Shown here one piece after another: positions 12,592 to 24,505 of a stretch of DNA of 64,000 bases. Source of the stretch: Hypericum androsaemum (taxonomy: Eukaryota; Streptophyta; Magnoliopsida; Malpighiales; Hypericaceae); the NCBI GenBank assembly GCA_963995505.1, contig OZ023184.1, positions 19,404,228-19,468,227 on the forward strand, in the 5' to 3' direction. A program made the translations under genes and the position numbers. The notes below the pieces were generated by a model. It was not told the DNA's origin. It ran no database searches and worked only from the letters and a program-made list of their open reading frames with translations. Numbering within the stretch: position 1 is the first letter of the stretch; each line of letters starts with the position of its first letter.

Positions 12592-13737
12592 AAGACCAAA
12601 TAAGTCCCTCTAGTTGTTCAAAAGGGTCACATAAGTACTTGAAAGTGGCTCACATAAGCCCATGTGCTTCTCTAAATGGGTCAAATAACACCCCGAAAGT
12701 ATTTTTCCGGTCACCGGCGACACTTTATCAGCTAACGTGGCGTCCTTGTTATCTGAAAATGCCAAATCATCAAATATTTATTCATATTGATCCATTACCT
12801 ATTACCCATAAAAAACTATTCGATCCCCAACTTCTCGAAAAAGTCGGAGAACCTCAACGCCTTAACTGCGAGGCCCGACATGGGACCCGACATGATCAAC
12901 AGGTTCTTTGCAGCCGAGGCCATGTTTCAGCCCCAGTTCGAACAACTCCTTCACCAGCTCAAACCGGCTTGCCTCGTGGCGGACATGTTCTTCACGTGGG
13001 CCAACGAAGCAGCCTTCAAGTTTGGGATTCCGAAGTTTTGGCACGTTGGTCCCGTTTTTTCATGAATGATGGTGGTTGATGATCGAGTCATCGAGAGAAA
13101 CCAGCCTTGGTTCAAGTGAAGTTGCACAGCTCTTATTGCCCAGAAGGTGTTCGACCTTATGCCTCATCGAACACTGTTACATAAAAGTGCAACGGCTGTC
13201 CCCAACGGCTGGTGCACTTCCCCAGGTTCCAACGGCTATGGTAATTATATTACTTTAAATGTGTATTAGTTGTAGTTAGGTAATTAAATAAGGAGATTAG
13301 CTTATTGTTTGTATATGAATACCTCTGTAACTATAATTAGTGAATTATAAGGAAGAGCATTTGTCCAATTACTGACTTTACAGGAAGAAAAGCACAAAAG
13401 GCGAGTTTCTCTGGGAATAACATCGAGAAGGAAGCTATAGAGAAGGCGGTGGTTAGTGTCGCTCCAAGGATTTGGTTTCGAATTTGATTGTGATAGTTTT
13501 TTAGGGGTAATGGGTAATGGGTCAATAGGAATAAATAATCAATTTGATGATGTGGCATTTTTAAGATGACAAGGATGTCACGTCAGCTGATGATGTGTTG
13601 TCGGTGACTGAAAAAATGTTCTCGATGTGTTATTTGACCCATTTGGAGAAACACATGGACTTATGTGAGTCACTTTTAATTACAGAGACTTATGTGATCA
13701 TTTTAAACAAGTAAATGACCTTATTTGATCTTTATTC
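12592..13737. mobile_element. Pack-MULE-like element with captured UDP-glycosyltransferase pieces
   Basis: Inverted arms of about 240 bp match at roughly 12592-12830 and 13490-13737. Shared blocks include ATGGGTCAAATAACAC, CATGTG(C/T)TTCTC and TGATCCATTACC/TGACCCATTACC. The exact ends and target duplication are not resolved. Between the arms lie fragments of a glycosyltransferase gene and other GC-rich coding-like DNA. The terminal sequences differ from the TTTAGTACC family, so this is a separate lineage. Confidence 0.7.
12820..13062 (+). pseudogene. Captured UGT (family-1 glycosyltransferase) N-domain fragment
   Basis: About 80 codons read as the N-terminal acceptor domain of a UGT73-like enzyme: ENLNALTARPDMGPD, FFAAEAMFQPQFEQLL and CLVADMFFTWANEAAFKFGIP, then a stop after HVGPVFS. 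There is no start codon, no catalytic start motif and no PSPG sugar-donor box. A second piece near 13380-13470 reads KEAIEKAVVSVAP, resembling the C-terminal helix of the same family, so two parts of one gene were probably joined. Confidence 0.75.
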
Positions 13738-14004
13738 CTTTAGTATGCAATTAAGATACCTTTTCATACTTGCGGACCTCCCTCCCCTATTTTTCCATTA
13801 CATAACTATTTATCTAATTAAAAAAAAAAACTAGAAAGGACAAAGTTCGAAGGAATCCAATCTCTGTCGCATGATTATTCGCCCACTAAAAATTAAAAGA
13901 AAAAAGAAAAAAGAAAAAAGAAAAAAGAAAAAAGAGAAGAGATTCCACTGTCACCTTCCCCTGAGGCTGGATGCGCCAAAGGTGTTCGACGAAATGCCTG
14001 AGCC

Positions 14005-16811
14005 ATGCTTTCGTTTAGAATCTTCCCCACCAACTTCTTTGTTTCTTCTCCCCATTCTACCGCTCCGGTTCCTTTCTTGGCAGTTACCCTAATTGGGCCG
14101 AGAATGAAGCAAGAAGGGTACTTGTCCGTTCACTCGGCTTCCTTCGGTTGGGGTGGTTCTTTTCCGGGGTTTAGGAGGAAAGGTAGCTACTTGGGATGTG
14201 GGTTCTTGAGGAGATGTAAAAAGGGGTGGGAGGGTGAAGGGAATTTCGCTTTGGAGGCGGAGATTTTGGAGTTCATGAAAAGCTCGGATAACCCGGCAGC
14301 GTTTCCGACCAAGAAGCAGCTGGTTGAAGCTGGAAGGATGGATCTTGTGGAGGGTATTTTGAGGGAAGGGGGTTGGTTGGCTTCTGGGTGGGACTTTGAT
14401 GAGGAAGAAGATTATGGAGTGGAAGAGGAGAAACAAGAGGCTTACGAGACGGGTTTAGGGCGTAGTAATGGTGCTTGTTTCGGGGGTATAAAGAAGAGGG
14501 AAGGGCATGAGGGTAGAGTGACCTATGAAGAAGAGAGGTTTGAAGGTTCTGTCGTTCAATTGGATTCGCAGCCCTTGGCTTCCTCGTCGGGTAGATTACT
14601 GTGAGGTTCCTAATTTTGTATTCCTGGCTTGCTTTGACTTTTGATTTTGTATTCCTGGCTTGCTTAGACTTTGATTCTTGTTAGTGGTTTCTATCAGCTG
14701 GTAGTCTAGAGCCTTTTTCATAATCTGTTAACTTCGGATGAACTTAAAATAATGCTGAACGTTCGCAGTGCACCATTTCCATTATGGGTAACTCTACTAT
14801 ATCACACTCGTTCGGCTTAGAAGACGAAAGTGTTGAAGAATTTTGAAGGAGCCAAGATTATGTTTTTGGTTATCGGGCCTTGAGTTATTTACTGAATTCC
14901 TGGCATCTGTTAAGGTTGATTTCCTCTTTCAAGGATTCTTTTCTTGGTCTTGATTCTGTACTTTGTCCCTCAGGGAAAGAGCGGATGGGGACGATATGGG
15001 GATAGAGGGTATACTGACCCGTCTAGAGAAGGAAAGGGAAATAAACTTCGGGGTCAGTTTAAAGGAGAAAGGATCCAGCATTCATTCGCCTCCTAATGAC
15101 TCTCTGGCTGATTGGCCATCTAAAACTTCCACTCCGGGGGTAAGTCAGATCCATCCTTTTCATTTTAAATGTTTGCGCTATGCATGGTATATCCTGGTAT
15201 GTGTAAACTTTTGTTCTGTGCATTTGAAAGAAAGAAGGTGTTCATCAGGGAATTTACAATCACTTAATGGTTGCCCTCCATGGTCTGTGCGTAAGTGGTG
15301 CCATTGAAAATTCTCATATAATCTTAATTATTCTTATTTTGTTAAATTGTAAAAGACAGCTGCTCCCTTAGGAAGGAATGTCGAAGCTGCACCTTTGCAA
15401 CTCATGGACAGTGGAGCGGATGATACGACGAGCAAACATGATCGGGAAAAGCCTAACTTGAATGTTGACAACTTTAGCAATTCACACGACCCAGATTCAT
15501 GGAGAGCTTGGAGTATTCAGAGGGCAGGGTCTTCAAATATGGAATTCGAAGGTATTTGTTATGCTGCTAGGTTTAAGGGATCAGCTATTTGAACCCTTAA
15601 CTTCAATGCTTCCGACATGATCTGCAGCTGGTGAAATCAGTGATGATGAGATCAGAACAGGAATTACGAATAAGTCTTCAAATGATCACGAAGTTCAAGA
15701 AAAAGGCAGTGGAAGTAAATCTATAAATCCAACGGAGGAAAATTCATCTACAAACAGTATTGGTCACCATGATATAAGAAGTCGCCTTCGGGCACTGGAA
15801 GTGCAACTTTCATATGTGCTTCAAACACTGAAGTCTCATTGTGGTGGAAGTCTGCCGAAAATGGTAGGTGATCTATAGACTGGAGTGCTTTCCTTGGCAA
15901 CAACCTGATGGCTTCAGGATGTGGGAACTACCACTATAAATGCTTTGACTGTACTTGCAATTTGCCATTCTTTCCTTAAAAATGAGTTCACTGCCTATGG
16001 GCTCTCTAGAAGTTACTGCAAGACCTCTTTTTTCCGCGAAATCTCAATTCTCACTCTTTCTGACTGAATTTTGTTACCACCTTAGGACCATAAGAGCTCT
16101 TCTCATGAGCTGCTACAGCTTTGGGATGCCTTGGAGTTCCAAGAAAATGAGGTCATGAGTGCGCAAGATAAACTGCGTTCAATCCGAGCAAAGTTGGCTG
16201 TACTGGATGGGAAAATGGCTCTTGCAATAACGTGAGAACAGCTATCTTCATTCGGCTTTTAAACATACTTCTTTTTGTTTCGCTATCTATGATTATCGTC
16301 TGTTCTTATTATGGCAGTGAAGCACAGAAGGCTGTGGAAGTGAAGCAGAAAAGAATCAATGATGCTCACAGGGCTTTACGACTTCTTCGGGATGCATGCA
16401 TAGTTTGGCCAAAGTCTGCCTCCGAGGTTCGCTTGGCGGGATCTTTCGATGGTTGGGCGACTCAGGTTTGATTCTGTTCAATTATGGAACTGAACGTAGT
16501 GGAGGGTTTTACTGTCCATTTATGTTAATATCGTCTTTGTTACTTGAATTCCTACTGTAGAGGAAAATGGAGAAATCAAGAACGGGCATCTTTTCTTTGA
16601 ACCTGAAGTTATACCCCGGGAGATATGAGGTACATGGTTACTTCTTTGCTTCTAGAATGGAGAAACTTAAATCTGCTTAACGAAAGCATCTCACAGGCGC
16701 AGCTACATTCTGCAGATCAAGTTTATAGTTGATGGGGAGTGGAAGGTCGATCCCCTCCGCCCTATTATTAACAACAATGGACACGAAAACAATCTGCTCA
16801 TCATCACGTAG
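14005..16811 (+). CDS. PTST2: PTST2-like CBM48 starch-granule-initiation protein
   Basis: Eight exons are read: 14005-14597, 14974-15139, 15356-15551, 15628-15863, 16086-16231, 16318-16465, 16561-16629 and 16716-16811. All have GT-AG borders and joining phases. The N-terminus (MLSFRIFPTNFF) suits a plastid transit peptide. Exon 1 holds the family block EILEFMKSSDNPAAFPTKKQ followed by GRMDLVEGIL. Exons 4-6 carry coiled-coil helices. The end is a CBM48 glucan-binding domain: VRLAGSFDGWATQ, LKLYPGRYE, IKFIVDGEWKVDP and ENNLLI. PTST2 and PTST3 act with starch synthase 4 in choosing malto-oligosaccharide primers in the chloroplast stroma. I prefer PTST2 because its neighbours match those of Arabidopsis At1g27070. 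The start codon could instead be at 14104. The first donor (ACT|GTGAGG) is inferred. Confidence 0.87.
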
Positions 16812-17269
16812 GAATACGGGGTCTCGTTCTCTCAGACTGTAAATACGAGTGAGGTTGACGTATATTAATTTCCTAATGATTCTTTGATGACAAGATTGTA
16901 GCGAATGATGCATATAAATCCCCCCTGTTCTCTTCCCGCTTGTAGTTGTAAGCATTGCATTATTGTTGTATACCAACTCCTTTTTAACTGAATCAATTCA
17001 ATCACATTACCTGCGTTGACGATGTTCATCTCTCTGAATCCACAATTGTCGAATCAAACATTTGTCTGTTATCCAAGAATTTAAGTCATCGAAAGAGGAA
17101 GCCGACTGACTCGCCAAGCGGTTGTGCGAATTGCTAGCAAGGTTAAAAACGAAAGCTCAAGAACTTCCGAACCTACATTAAGGTCGTCCTAGAAGCCAAG
17201 GATCTACACACACACTCCGTACACAAACTAAGCTCTTCCCTGGGCTACAATAAAAGGGCAAACAGATAC

Positions 17270-18376
17270 CTACATATCGAAGGCCCACAAGGTCTCAGCA
17301 GATAGTTTTGGCATCTGCAGCCCCTCTGCCAGATTAAAAGCTGCAGAAACCTGCAAATAAAAGGAACAGAAGTAAGATCCTGGATTAAATGACGGTACTA
17401 CTACTTCAACACGAACTGCATTAATCGGAAGGCGGTCTTCAATTCACATGCAGGCAACTACTTGTTCCCATCCATAGTTCCTGAAGGATAGGATAAAGCT
17501 CCTCAAATGTTGTACCAGAGCTGGCTTCCAAATGACAGTTGAAGCACCATATCTGATCCATTCTGGAAATGCTTCGAACAAAGACCATTTGAAGCATGAA
17601 TACCACCATATAATCAGTTAGACTCTACTTATCCGAAGGTTAACGAGACTCCAATATGGTGTCAGAGCCAGTTCTATCCGCGGGTTAGCCAGCGTGCATT
17701 ACCTTAAATCTACCCTCTTGGGTGATCGGGGAGGACTTGGACGACCAGTCGAGATTCAACACCTTACTCCCCGTATCATAGCTCCCTCTAACCACATCGC
17801 CATCGAACCGATGAGACACCGACAAGTCCCACGATCCGGTCCCCAAGTCGTACCCCGGCTCCAGCGCGGTCGCCCCTCCGCGCACGTGGCTGTACCTCAG
17901 CTTGCAGTTCCTCGTACCCACCCGGTAATGAGCAGACACCCGGTTGGCCGGGTCCACCACCAGCGTCCCGTCCAGAACGGTCTCGTTCTCGGCCCTCGAG
18001 TGCGCGTACGTCCAGTTTAGCTGCTTGTCCAGAAGCTTCGCCGAGTTGACGAACTGAAACCGAACATCCTGTTTCGCCGGAAAATATTTTAATTAAAACA
18101 ATTTCCCTAAACATTTTGTAGAAAATATTTTTCAGGGGGAAGAGGAGTTCCTACGCGGTTTACGGCGTCGTAGTCGACGATAAAGGAGCCGGGCTTCTCT
18201 ACGGATAAGGTGAGGCTGCCGCCGGAGGTTGAGCCGGCGACGACTTCGAACGCCGGGATTCCGGTGGTGAGGAACGTGCCGCCGACGATTGCTCGCAGCC
18301 GGAGTTCTCCGGCGCCGGCGACCAGAGTCCCCGTCGCTTCTTTGTTGCCTCTCACCGTCACAAAACTCCTTATCAT
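17270..18376 (-). CDS. OEP24: OEP24-like chloroplast outer-envelope pore protein
   Basis: Three minus exons (18376-18155, 18068-17703 and 17350-17270) join in frame to 222 aa; the pea protein is, from memory, 213 aa. Recognisable family blocks are SVEKPGSFIVDYD, RFQFVNSAKLLDKQLNWTY, a TVLDGTL strand, NRVSAHYRVG, CKLRYSHVRGGATALEPGYD and the ending LSAETLWAFDM. OEP24 is a beta-barrel, slightly selective channel of the plastid outer envelope passing triose phosphates, sugars, organic acids and amino acids; it has no cleaved transit peptide, consistent with the start seen. It faces PTST2 tail to tail with only about 460 bp between stop codons. It has no counterpart at this place in the Arabidopsis gene order I recall. 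Confidence 0.9.
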
Positions 18377-18378
18377 CT

Positions 18379-18412
18379 CTCTTCTTCTTCTTCTTCTTCT
18401 TCTTCTTTTTCT
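18379..18412. repeat. (TTC)n microsatellite in the OEP24 5' leader
   Basis: Eleven or so CTT/TTC triplets lie directly upstream of the OEP24 start codon, read as GAA repeats on its own strand. Such tracts are common in plant 5' UTRs. Confidence 0.85.
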
Positions 18413-18784
18413 TATTCTGCTCTTCTTTTCTTCGGCTATTTGAAGGTCAAATTATTTTTTAGTACCCGAATCTTTATGAAGTTTCCATTCTCATCCTGGA
18501 TTTTCATAATTACGCATTTAAGTCCCTAAGTTCAAAAGATAACAAATTATTTTCCAATACACGGAAACTAATGGGTTTATTGGATCGTACTAAAGCAACT
18601 GGCATCATATCAAATTTGAGCTCGGATTGGTCGACCCGATAATTGTCTGAACACCGGATAGTTGTCGCAATAAAAAAGCTACCAACCATCCTAGGGTAAA
18701 CTGTTATTTGCAAAAGTTTAATTATTGTCGCAGTGAAATGGCAAATCAGAGGAAGATACGCAGACATTGGACTTGGACCGCAAC

Positions 18785-20943
18785 TTAGTTGACGGAAATT
18801 GACCTAATTGCATAGGTGAACCCACTGCCACAGCAAACATGGAGCATTGATTCATCGTCCTCAACTGCACCGGGGAGATCGACTGCTCGGGGCTCGATTC
18901 GATCGCCTGTGTCTCCCAGGCCGAGTTGACCATGCTCGCCCCAGCCCCATGTCATGATCTCTCTTTTCTCTGGTTATAATGGTTGTTAGTCAATGATCAC
19001 AACAGTTCAGGGAACATATCCAGTGAAGAAGCTCTTGCCTGTCACTAGAATGGAATGCTCAGCTCCTGCGGCAACCTGAACGACTCTCGCTTCATCCAGA
19101 GTCGAGACTCTGTCGACGATGGCTTCTTCTGGATCTGTTGGAAGCAGGAACATCATCACATTCAATGATGAGCGAACGTTAGTGATCTAGTTAATGTTAG
19201 TGATATGGTGAGTTTTTTTTTCTAACAGCATATTGGTCAAAGTCGAGTAATTATTACCGGAACATTCCTTTGCGTGGCGTGTTTGTTCTAGACTACTGAG
19301 CACTCCGTGGTGATTGCCACCCAGCATGTATAATCTTCCATCACCTGTTGAAGATATCCACCACCATTAAAGGACATTCATGGGAACAATTATGAATTGC
19401 AACATTTTATATACCAGTCACTAACAAAGCATGATTCCATCCAAGAGCCACACTGCGGAACCTCAAAGACGAAGCCAGGGGCTGCGGGGAGGTATTGCCG
19501 CGGCGAGCATTTCCGAAACCTCTTCCCCAAGTGTATAGACGCCCATTGGCCAAGTGACCAACAAGAAACATCAACAGAAAAGATCACCAATTGTTCTTCA
19601 GTACTATGGTGATTGACCAAATTACTATTTAAGACTTTCATATTTTAATTCGATGCTGGGTCATAAAGAAGTTAACACCGCAACTCACCAGATAGTGCAG
19701 CACTATGGTCGCCATTAGCAGCAATGATAACTACATCACCATCTTCAAATCCGCAGACAAAATGCGGAAGAGTAACTGATCTCAACTTTTCCTTGTTGAA
19801 ACCCACTGCCCACGCTTTCCAGACCCAAAACTGTAAGCTTGATTGCCAGATGGACCTGCACTGCAATCCGTCTTGTTAAGCCAAGCCAAGCCAATAATGA
19901 CCTCCAATGTAAAAAAACTTGAACTCTTAGTGGATGTAACTTGAAAGGTGATCAAAATTCTCATACTAGATTTGTTCTCACAGAGCAACTCCTGAAAACA
20001 AGTTTATATAGAATCTATTCCAAACATTCTCATATCAACTGAAGGAAGGAATCTCGCAGACTTTACAAAAAAACATTCAAGTGGCATCAACCATCCTACT
20101 GTCCGAAGATGCAAATTACCTTTCAATAATACAAGCGAATGGCGCATGCCACATGCTATCTGCTCAACATGCATATGATCAAAGAATGAAACTTTAGAAG
20201 GAGTCACACGCGATATGCAGTCGCCAAGCCCAAGCTGACCAAACGAGCCATCCCCACAAGCAAAAAGCCATCCAATATCTAAAATAGCACCACCCGAAAA
20301 ACAAAGAAAGGTAGGTAAAGTCAGTAACGTTAACCAAACACCAAATTCGCATTTGACCAACAACCACCACCGAGCCATTGCAATACGGAAAGGGATCTGA
20401 AACAAACCCGGAATGGCTCCAACCAGCAGAGACATGAGTAATGTTATGGCTCTTCAAGAAATCTATGGCTTTCGGGTGTAAGCTATTGACCATTTTGCCA
20501 TGACCTAGTTACCCTGACGTCCCCCTCCCCCCAACTCATCACCTTCCCATCTGACAAACAGCACATAAATGAGATAAAATCGCTTCCCAAACAAATCCAC
20601 ACAGAGTGCAAGGAGATTCAAAACCTGAGGTCAAAGCGATGACGTGGGCCCCGCCGCAGGCGAGCATGGAGATGGGCCGGTAGGGGTCGAACTGGGGAAG
20701 GAGCTGAGGAAGATTCTCGTCCTCCAGCTTGCCCGTGCCTAGCTGCCCCTCTGTTCCTGCTCCCCAACTCCATACTTGCTGTAAACTTCTTTGTCCTTCT
20801 TGCCTCCGCTGCACTGCTTCTTCTTCGGAGCTTCTTTCGTTTTCCATTATGTCCGGTGGGTCAAGTTTCTTTCGGGTTTTATTGTCGGTGGGAGGCACGT
20901 ACACATCGATCGCTATTTCCTGAACCCTCTTCGCTTTAGGCAA
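18785..20943 (-). pseudogene. RCC1-repeat protein gene (At1g27060-type) with three disabling lesions
   Basis: Eight minus exons are recognisable: 20943-20625, 20504-20397, 20278-20120, 19855-19689, 19549-19415, 19344-19258, 19134-19039 and the last, beginning near 18960, ending at 18785. They encode a beta-propeller of RCC1 repeats (VWSWGAGTEGQLGTG, WLFACGDGSFGQLGLGD, RLYTWGRGFGNARRGN, IMTWGWGEHGQLGLGD). Three defects are visible. The donor after exon 2 is AT, not GT (20395-20396). The acceptor of exon 5 is GG, not AG (19550-19551). One base is missing in exon 4 at 19805/19806, turning GQLGFNKEK out of frame. The exon 7 donor is GC, which is tolerated. Elsewhere the reading frame is well kept, so decay is recent or some changes are assembly errors. 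Divergent start with the RRM gene, about 600 bp away, is not seen; both are minus. Confidence 0.7.
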
Positions 20944-21300
20944 AGCCTAGTAGTTTAGGGAAACTGCTGCGTGCATATGAACATCAGGGACGTACGAGTT
21001 CGGTAGCGGCTTCAGGGCTAAAGTTAGACGCCCCATTGACCTATTGGATCATCAATCCATTAATAGGAAACTTGAGTTGGTCCCCGGAAAATTTAGGGCA
21101 CAATTCAAGTCACCTTCGACATGGAAAATGATGACGATCAAGTTGCAGTCACCGATGCAAGTTGCGGAGTCGGGTGGTGGAAGTATCCGGTAGTCAACCT
21201 TTCAGGACTAACAGCAATTGCAGCCCCAATCATTTTTACAGCTAGATCGAGCGAACCAAAACCACCATTAGAATGTGAATTCTCCTTGCAACAAAACAAG

Positions 21301-21530
21301 GGACCTGCACCTACTAATTAGTACATATCCCCGTATAATTCATTAATTACTCACTAATCAGGGTAACTAATATTTGATAAAAAGCTACCACAAACCAAAG
21401 CAACTCCTAGAGAGGACTTGCACCTATGTAAATATATATAATTCATTGATTACCAGCGAATCCGGGTAACTAATATTTGATATGGCCGATCACAATTCAC
21501 AAACCAAAGCAACTCGTAGAGAGGAATCTC
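21301..21530. repeat. Imperfect tandem duplication of about 115 bp
   Basis: Two adjacent copies share GGGTAACTAATATTTGATA, ACAAACCAAAGCAACTC and TAGAGAGGA in order. The array directly follows the stop codon of the RRM gene, so it probably affects its 3' UTR or the spacer. Confidence 0.75.
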
Positions 21531-21547
21531 TGGCTGCGGATGAAAAC

Positions 21548-22266
21548 CTAAAGGATATCATCATAAGCAACAATCTCCCTCGCCTTTAAAGGTGCATCAA
21601 ACACCGACGGAGCATCACCGCAGTCATCTTCGCCACTGTAATCACTGGCACTACTCCTCGGATTCACAATGGCGGATGCGAGCTTATTACCTCTGCCTCG
21701 GCGGTTTAGAGGTAGTTCACCCCTCAAAAGCTTGGAAGACGACGGAGGAGGGTGTGCATTGTCCCTTTTACCCTTGCCAACAACCCCTTCCCGCCATTTC
21801 GCCAGCGGATCCGTCGCCCACAAAACCTGCAGCTGTTTCCCGCCAAAAAGACGAGAGTGATAACCGTAACTCACCGAACAAAATAATAATAAACCAAAAT
21901 TTCCGCTGAATTAGGGTTTCGGGTAGGTTAGATCATTACTCTCATCGAATCAATCGAGATCCCGAACGAGTCGAGGGAGGCGGCCACCGCGGCGTCGCCG
22001 GAGTCCCTGGACCGGAAGCTGACGTAGCCGACACCATCGCGGTCGATGCGGATGCGGGAGATTGGACCGTAGATCTCGAACCGGGATTTGAGGTCGAGGA
22101 CGGAGCAGCCGGCGGGGAGTCCCGTCACCATCAACGCCGGCGGGGGAGGCAGCTTGGCAACTGGCTCGTCGTCGGGCGACTGAGGTGGCGGCGGCTGGCG
22201 GCGCTTTGGGAAGGGAGGCCGGTCTTGGCGGGAGGACAAGTAGGGTCTATCTCGCTTCCGGCTCAT
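21548..22266 (-). CDS. RRM protein (At1g27050-type)
   Basis: Two minus exons, 22266-21940 and 21832-21548, join in phase to about 203 aa. The N-terminus is basic and proline-rich (MSRKRDRPYLSSRQDRPPFP). An RNA-recognition motif follows, with the RNP2-like strand ALMVTGLPAG, SRFEIYGPISRIRIDRDG, and the RNP1 counterpart GVGYVSF. After the intron comes LWATDPLAKWREGV, then a low-complexity tail ending near KAREIVAYDDIL. The second-exon acceptor could be at CTGCAG or six bases further in; I kept the longer form. Only a single RRM is seen, so nuclear RNA binding is a family-level inference. Its neighbours match the Arabidopsis order. Confidence 0.85.
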
Positions 22267-22604
22267 CGGCTTCCTTTTTTTGCCTCTTTCAAATTAAAAA
22301 TTAAAAATAAAATTGGTGGTTTTAGCCTTTTAGGAACAAGGGGACTAATTTGGAATTTGGATTACTAGTTCTCGACGCACGAGTGGAGTGTCGTTTCGAC
22401 CTTCGGTTTGGAGTTTGCTCTTTAGGGAGGATCTTTGAGGCGATACGGCAGCGTTTCAATGAATTATGGGCAAGTTCGTTTTCAGTGCTCTGAACTTTGT
22501 TTATTACCATCCAAGTCCCATATTATTATAACGTGAATAGAATTATTCGTTTGAATATTGACTAGTTTTGATTCAATATGGGCTAAAATCTGTCAATTTT
22601 TATG

Positions 22605-22790
22605 AGAAAAGTACATTTTAGTACACTGCGATATAGGAGAAAAACACGAGTTCCATGTTATTTAAAACACACTAATTGGATCAAATTTTTTCAATTAAAA
22701 TTACTTAAAGTCTAGGGTAGATGTCTCGATCTTAGGTATCAAAACGACGTCATTTTTTTAACTAGGTGACACACCACGCACCTAAATTTA
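22605..22790. mobile_element. Left terminal-repeat relic of a MULE
   Basis: GAGAAAAGTACATTTTAGTA, then a second spaced motif and AAAACGACGTCATTTTT, are laid out like the left ends of the TTTAGTACC family. I find no right end within 3 kb. Confidence 0.55.
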
Positions 22791-24240
22791 GGCCAGGCCC
22801 GTCAGGAAAGACCGAGATCGGAGGGGCCCAAGAAAGCGACCCAACGGGAGCCCACAGTAGGCCCAAACAATGGAGTTCCTTTCTTTTTTTAGTCGCCGGG
22901 CCCACTCCCCGATCTTATCTTGAAACTGAACAATTGAAAGCTCCTTTCCCCCGAGCAAAGGAGTGAGGTAAAACTGACCCTCCAACGGTGGGGCCCACCC
23001 CGGCTTTTACGATCGCCATGGATCGGCTGCCACGTAGAGGGCCCATCCCACGTTGGATCAGTGAGATTTCTTGCGTGTGTGACTCGTGGGGGGTTACGTG
23101 GCGGATCCACTTGGTGAGAAGGATGTTCCGATCCAAGGGACACGTGGCTTGTTGGGTTGAAGAGGGTAGGGTACTTGACCTGGGTCATTTCTTTGCTTTG
23201 CAAATTTGAATGATAAGACCGTAATCACATTGTTAATCCTATAATTTTATATTTTTTTAAATATAAAATATTTTTAAATTTATTGTTTAAGCTTTTTGAT
23301 TCGATGGGATGAAAGAGGAAAAAAGGGACTCTTAATGTTTTAACATGGTATTGATTTTTTAATTAAACGCTGGTGCTTATCGTGTGTATAATTCTTGTTG
23401 ATGTTCGTGACATTTATGTTTTTTTCTTGAATCAAATGTGAAACTCCTTATTTGGGTATCGGAATTGGCTAATTTCTTGTATCAATGCTTCTATTAGGAA
23501 ATACAGCTCATGGCATGAAACCCTGACCTATTTTTTCATCTCGACTAACTAAATTTAGAGCTTAGCACCGTCGTTACATGAGAATTTGACTTTTTCAACG
23601 CCTGGTCTGTTCCAGTCTTTAACTATGATCTGGCTGGCGACACAGAAAATGGCAATTTTGGAACTGATGTACCTTCCCAAGGAAAATGATATAATTCAAT
23701 AAAAAAAAGGAAAAGGATATAATCAACCATCCAATCACTCATGAAGCCACCGGAAGCTAAAATTAGTAGTGCCGTATGAACAAATATATAAAATTAATGA
23801 TGAACTAAGATATTCAGCATAGTTCAAATAACTAGGGTATGTTAAAGCACCAGAAGCACAAAATTATGATAACCGGAGTTAAACGGATATATAGACTATG
23901 ATGATGTGACGAGGCTCTAGTCTATCTATCTATACTAATACATCCATTATTTTGGCACAAAGAACTCCTAAACACTATTATTCTATTTATAAGAAGTTAA
24001 CTACAATAAAATTATGTAGTTAGCTTCCTAACTAACTACAGAATAGGGTTATTTCTACTCACGGAAAATAGGGTTCTAATCTAATTAAACTTCTTATACA
24101 ATAAAAAATAATTAAATAAAAATTTAAGGCACATCCTAACGGGTTATTTCTACTCACGGACACCCATCGGTATTCACGGTCGGCTTTGGATTGGGTACGG
24201 AGTGAAGAAATTGATTCCGGACGGTTTGGAGTGAAGGGGG
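22791..24240. other. Intergenic DNA without a supported gene
   Basis: The GC-rich part (22.8-23.2 kb) has open frames on both strands that resemble nothing I know. The rest is AT-rich. Confidence 0.4.
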
Positions 24241-24505
24241 ACCGCAGCGGCAAGCGCAAGTATGTGATAATGACAAGCGTAGTTATGTGATAATGGCAAG
24301 TGCAGTTATGTGATAATGGCATTTATTTTTGTGAAAACGGCAAGTCCCCGTTGATGATAATGGCACGCGTAGTTTTTTTATTTTGGTCTCCCGTATTTTA
24401 ACATTTTTGCAAAAAGGTCACACTGGCATGTGTAGTTATGTGATACTGACATGTACAGTTACATGATACTGGCATGCGCAGTTATGTGATAATGGCATTT
24501 GTATC
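24241..24505. repeat. Degenerate tandem repeat, about 24-bp unit
   Basis: Units of the form TTATGTGATAATGGCAAGTG recur about seven times, interrupted by a copy of a TTTTTATTTTGGTC(T/C)CCGTATTTTA segment that also appears at 24.53 kb. No coding potential is visible. Confidence 0.7.

Noticed and set aside
13871..14092. Open frame with a lysine-rich start upstream of PTST2
   Set aside because: The lysines come from an AAAAAG repeat in the leader. The PTST2 protein begins in another frame at 14005.
17694..18443. Plus-strand frames opposite OEP24
   Set aside because: They are antisense to exons that spell a recognisable OEP24 protein.
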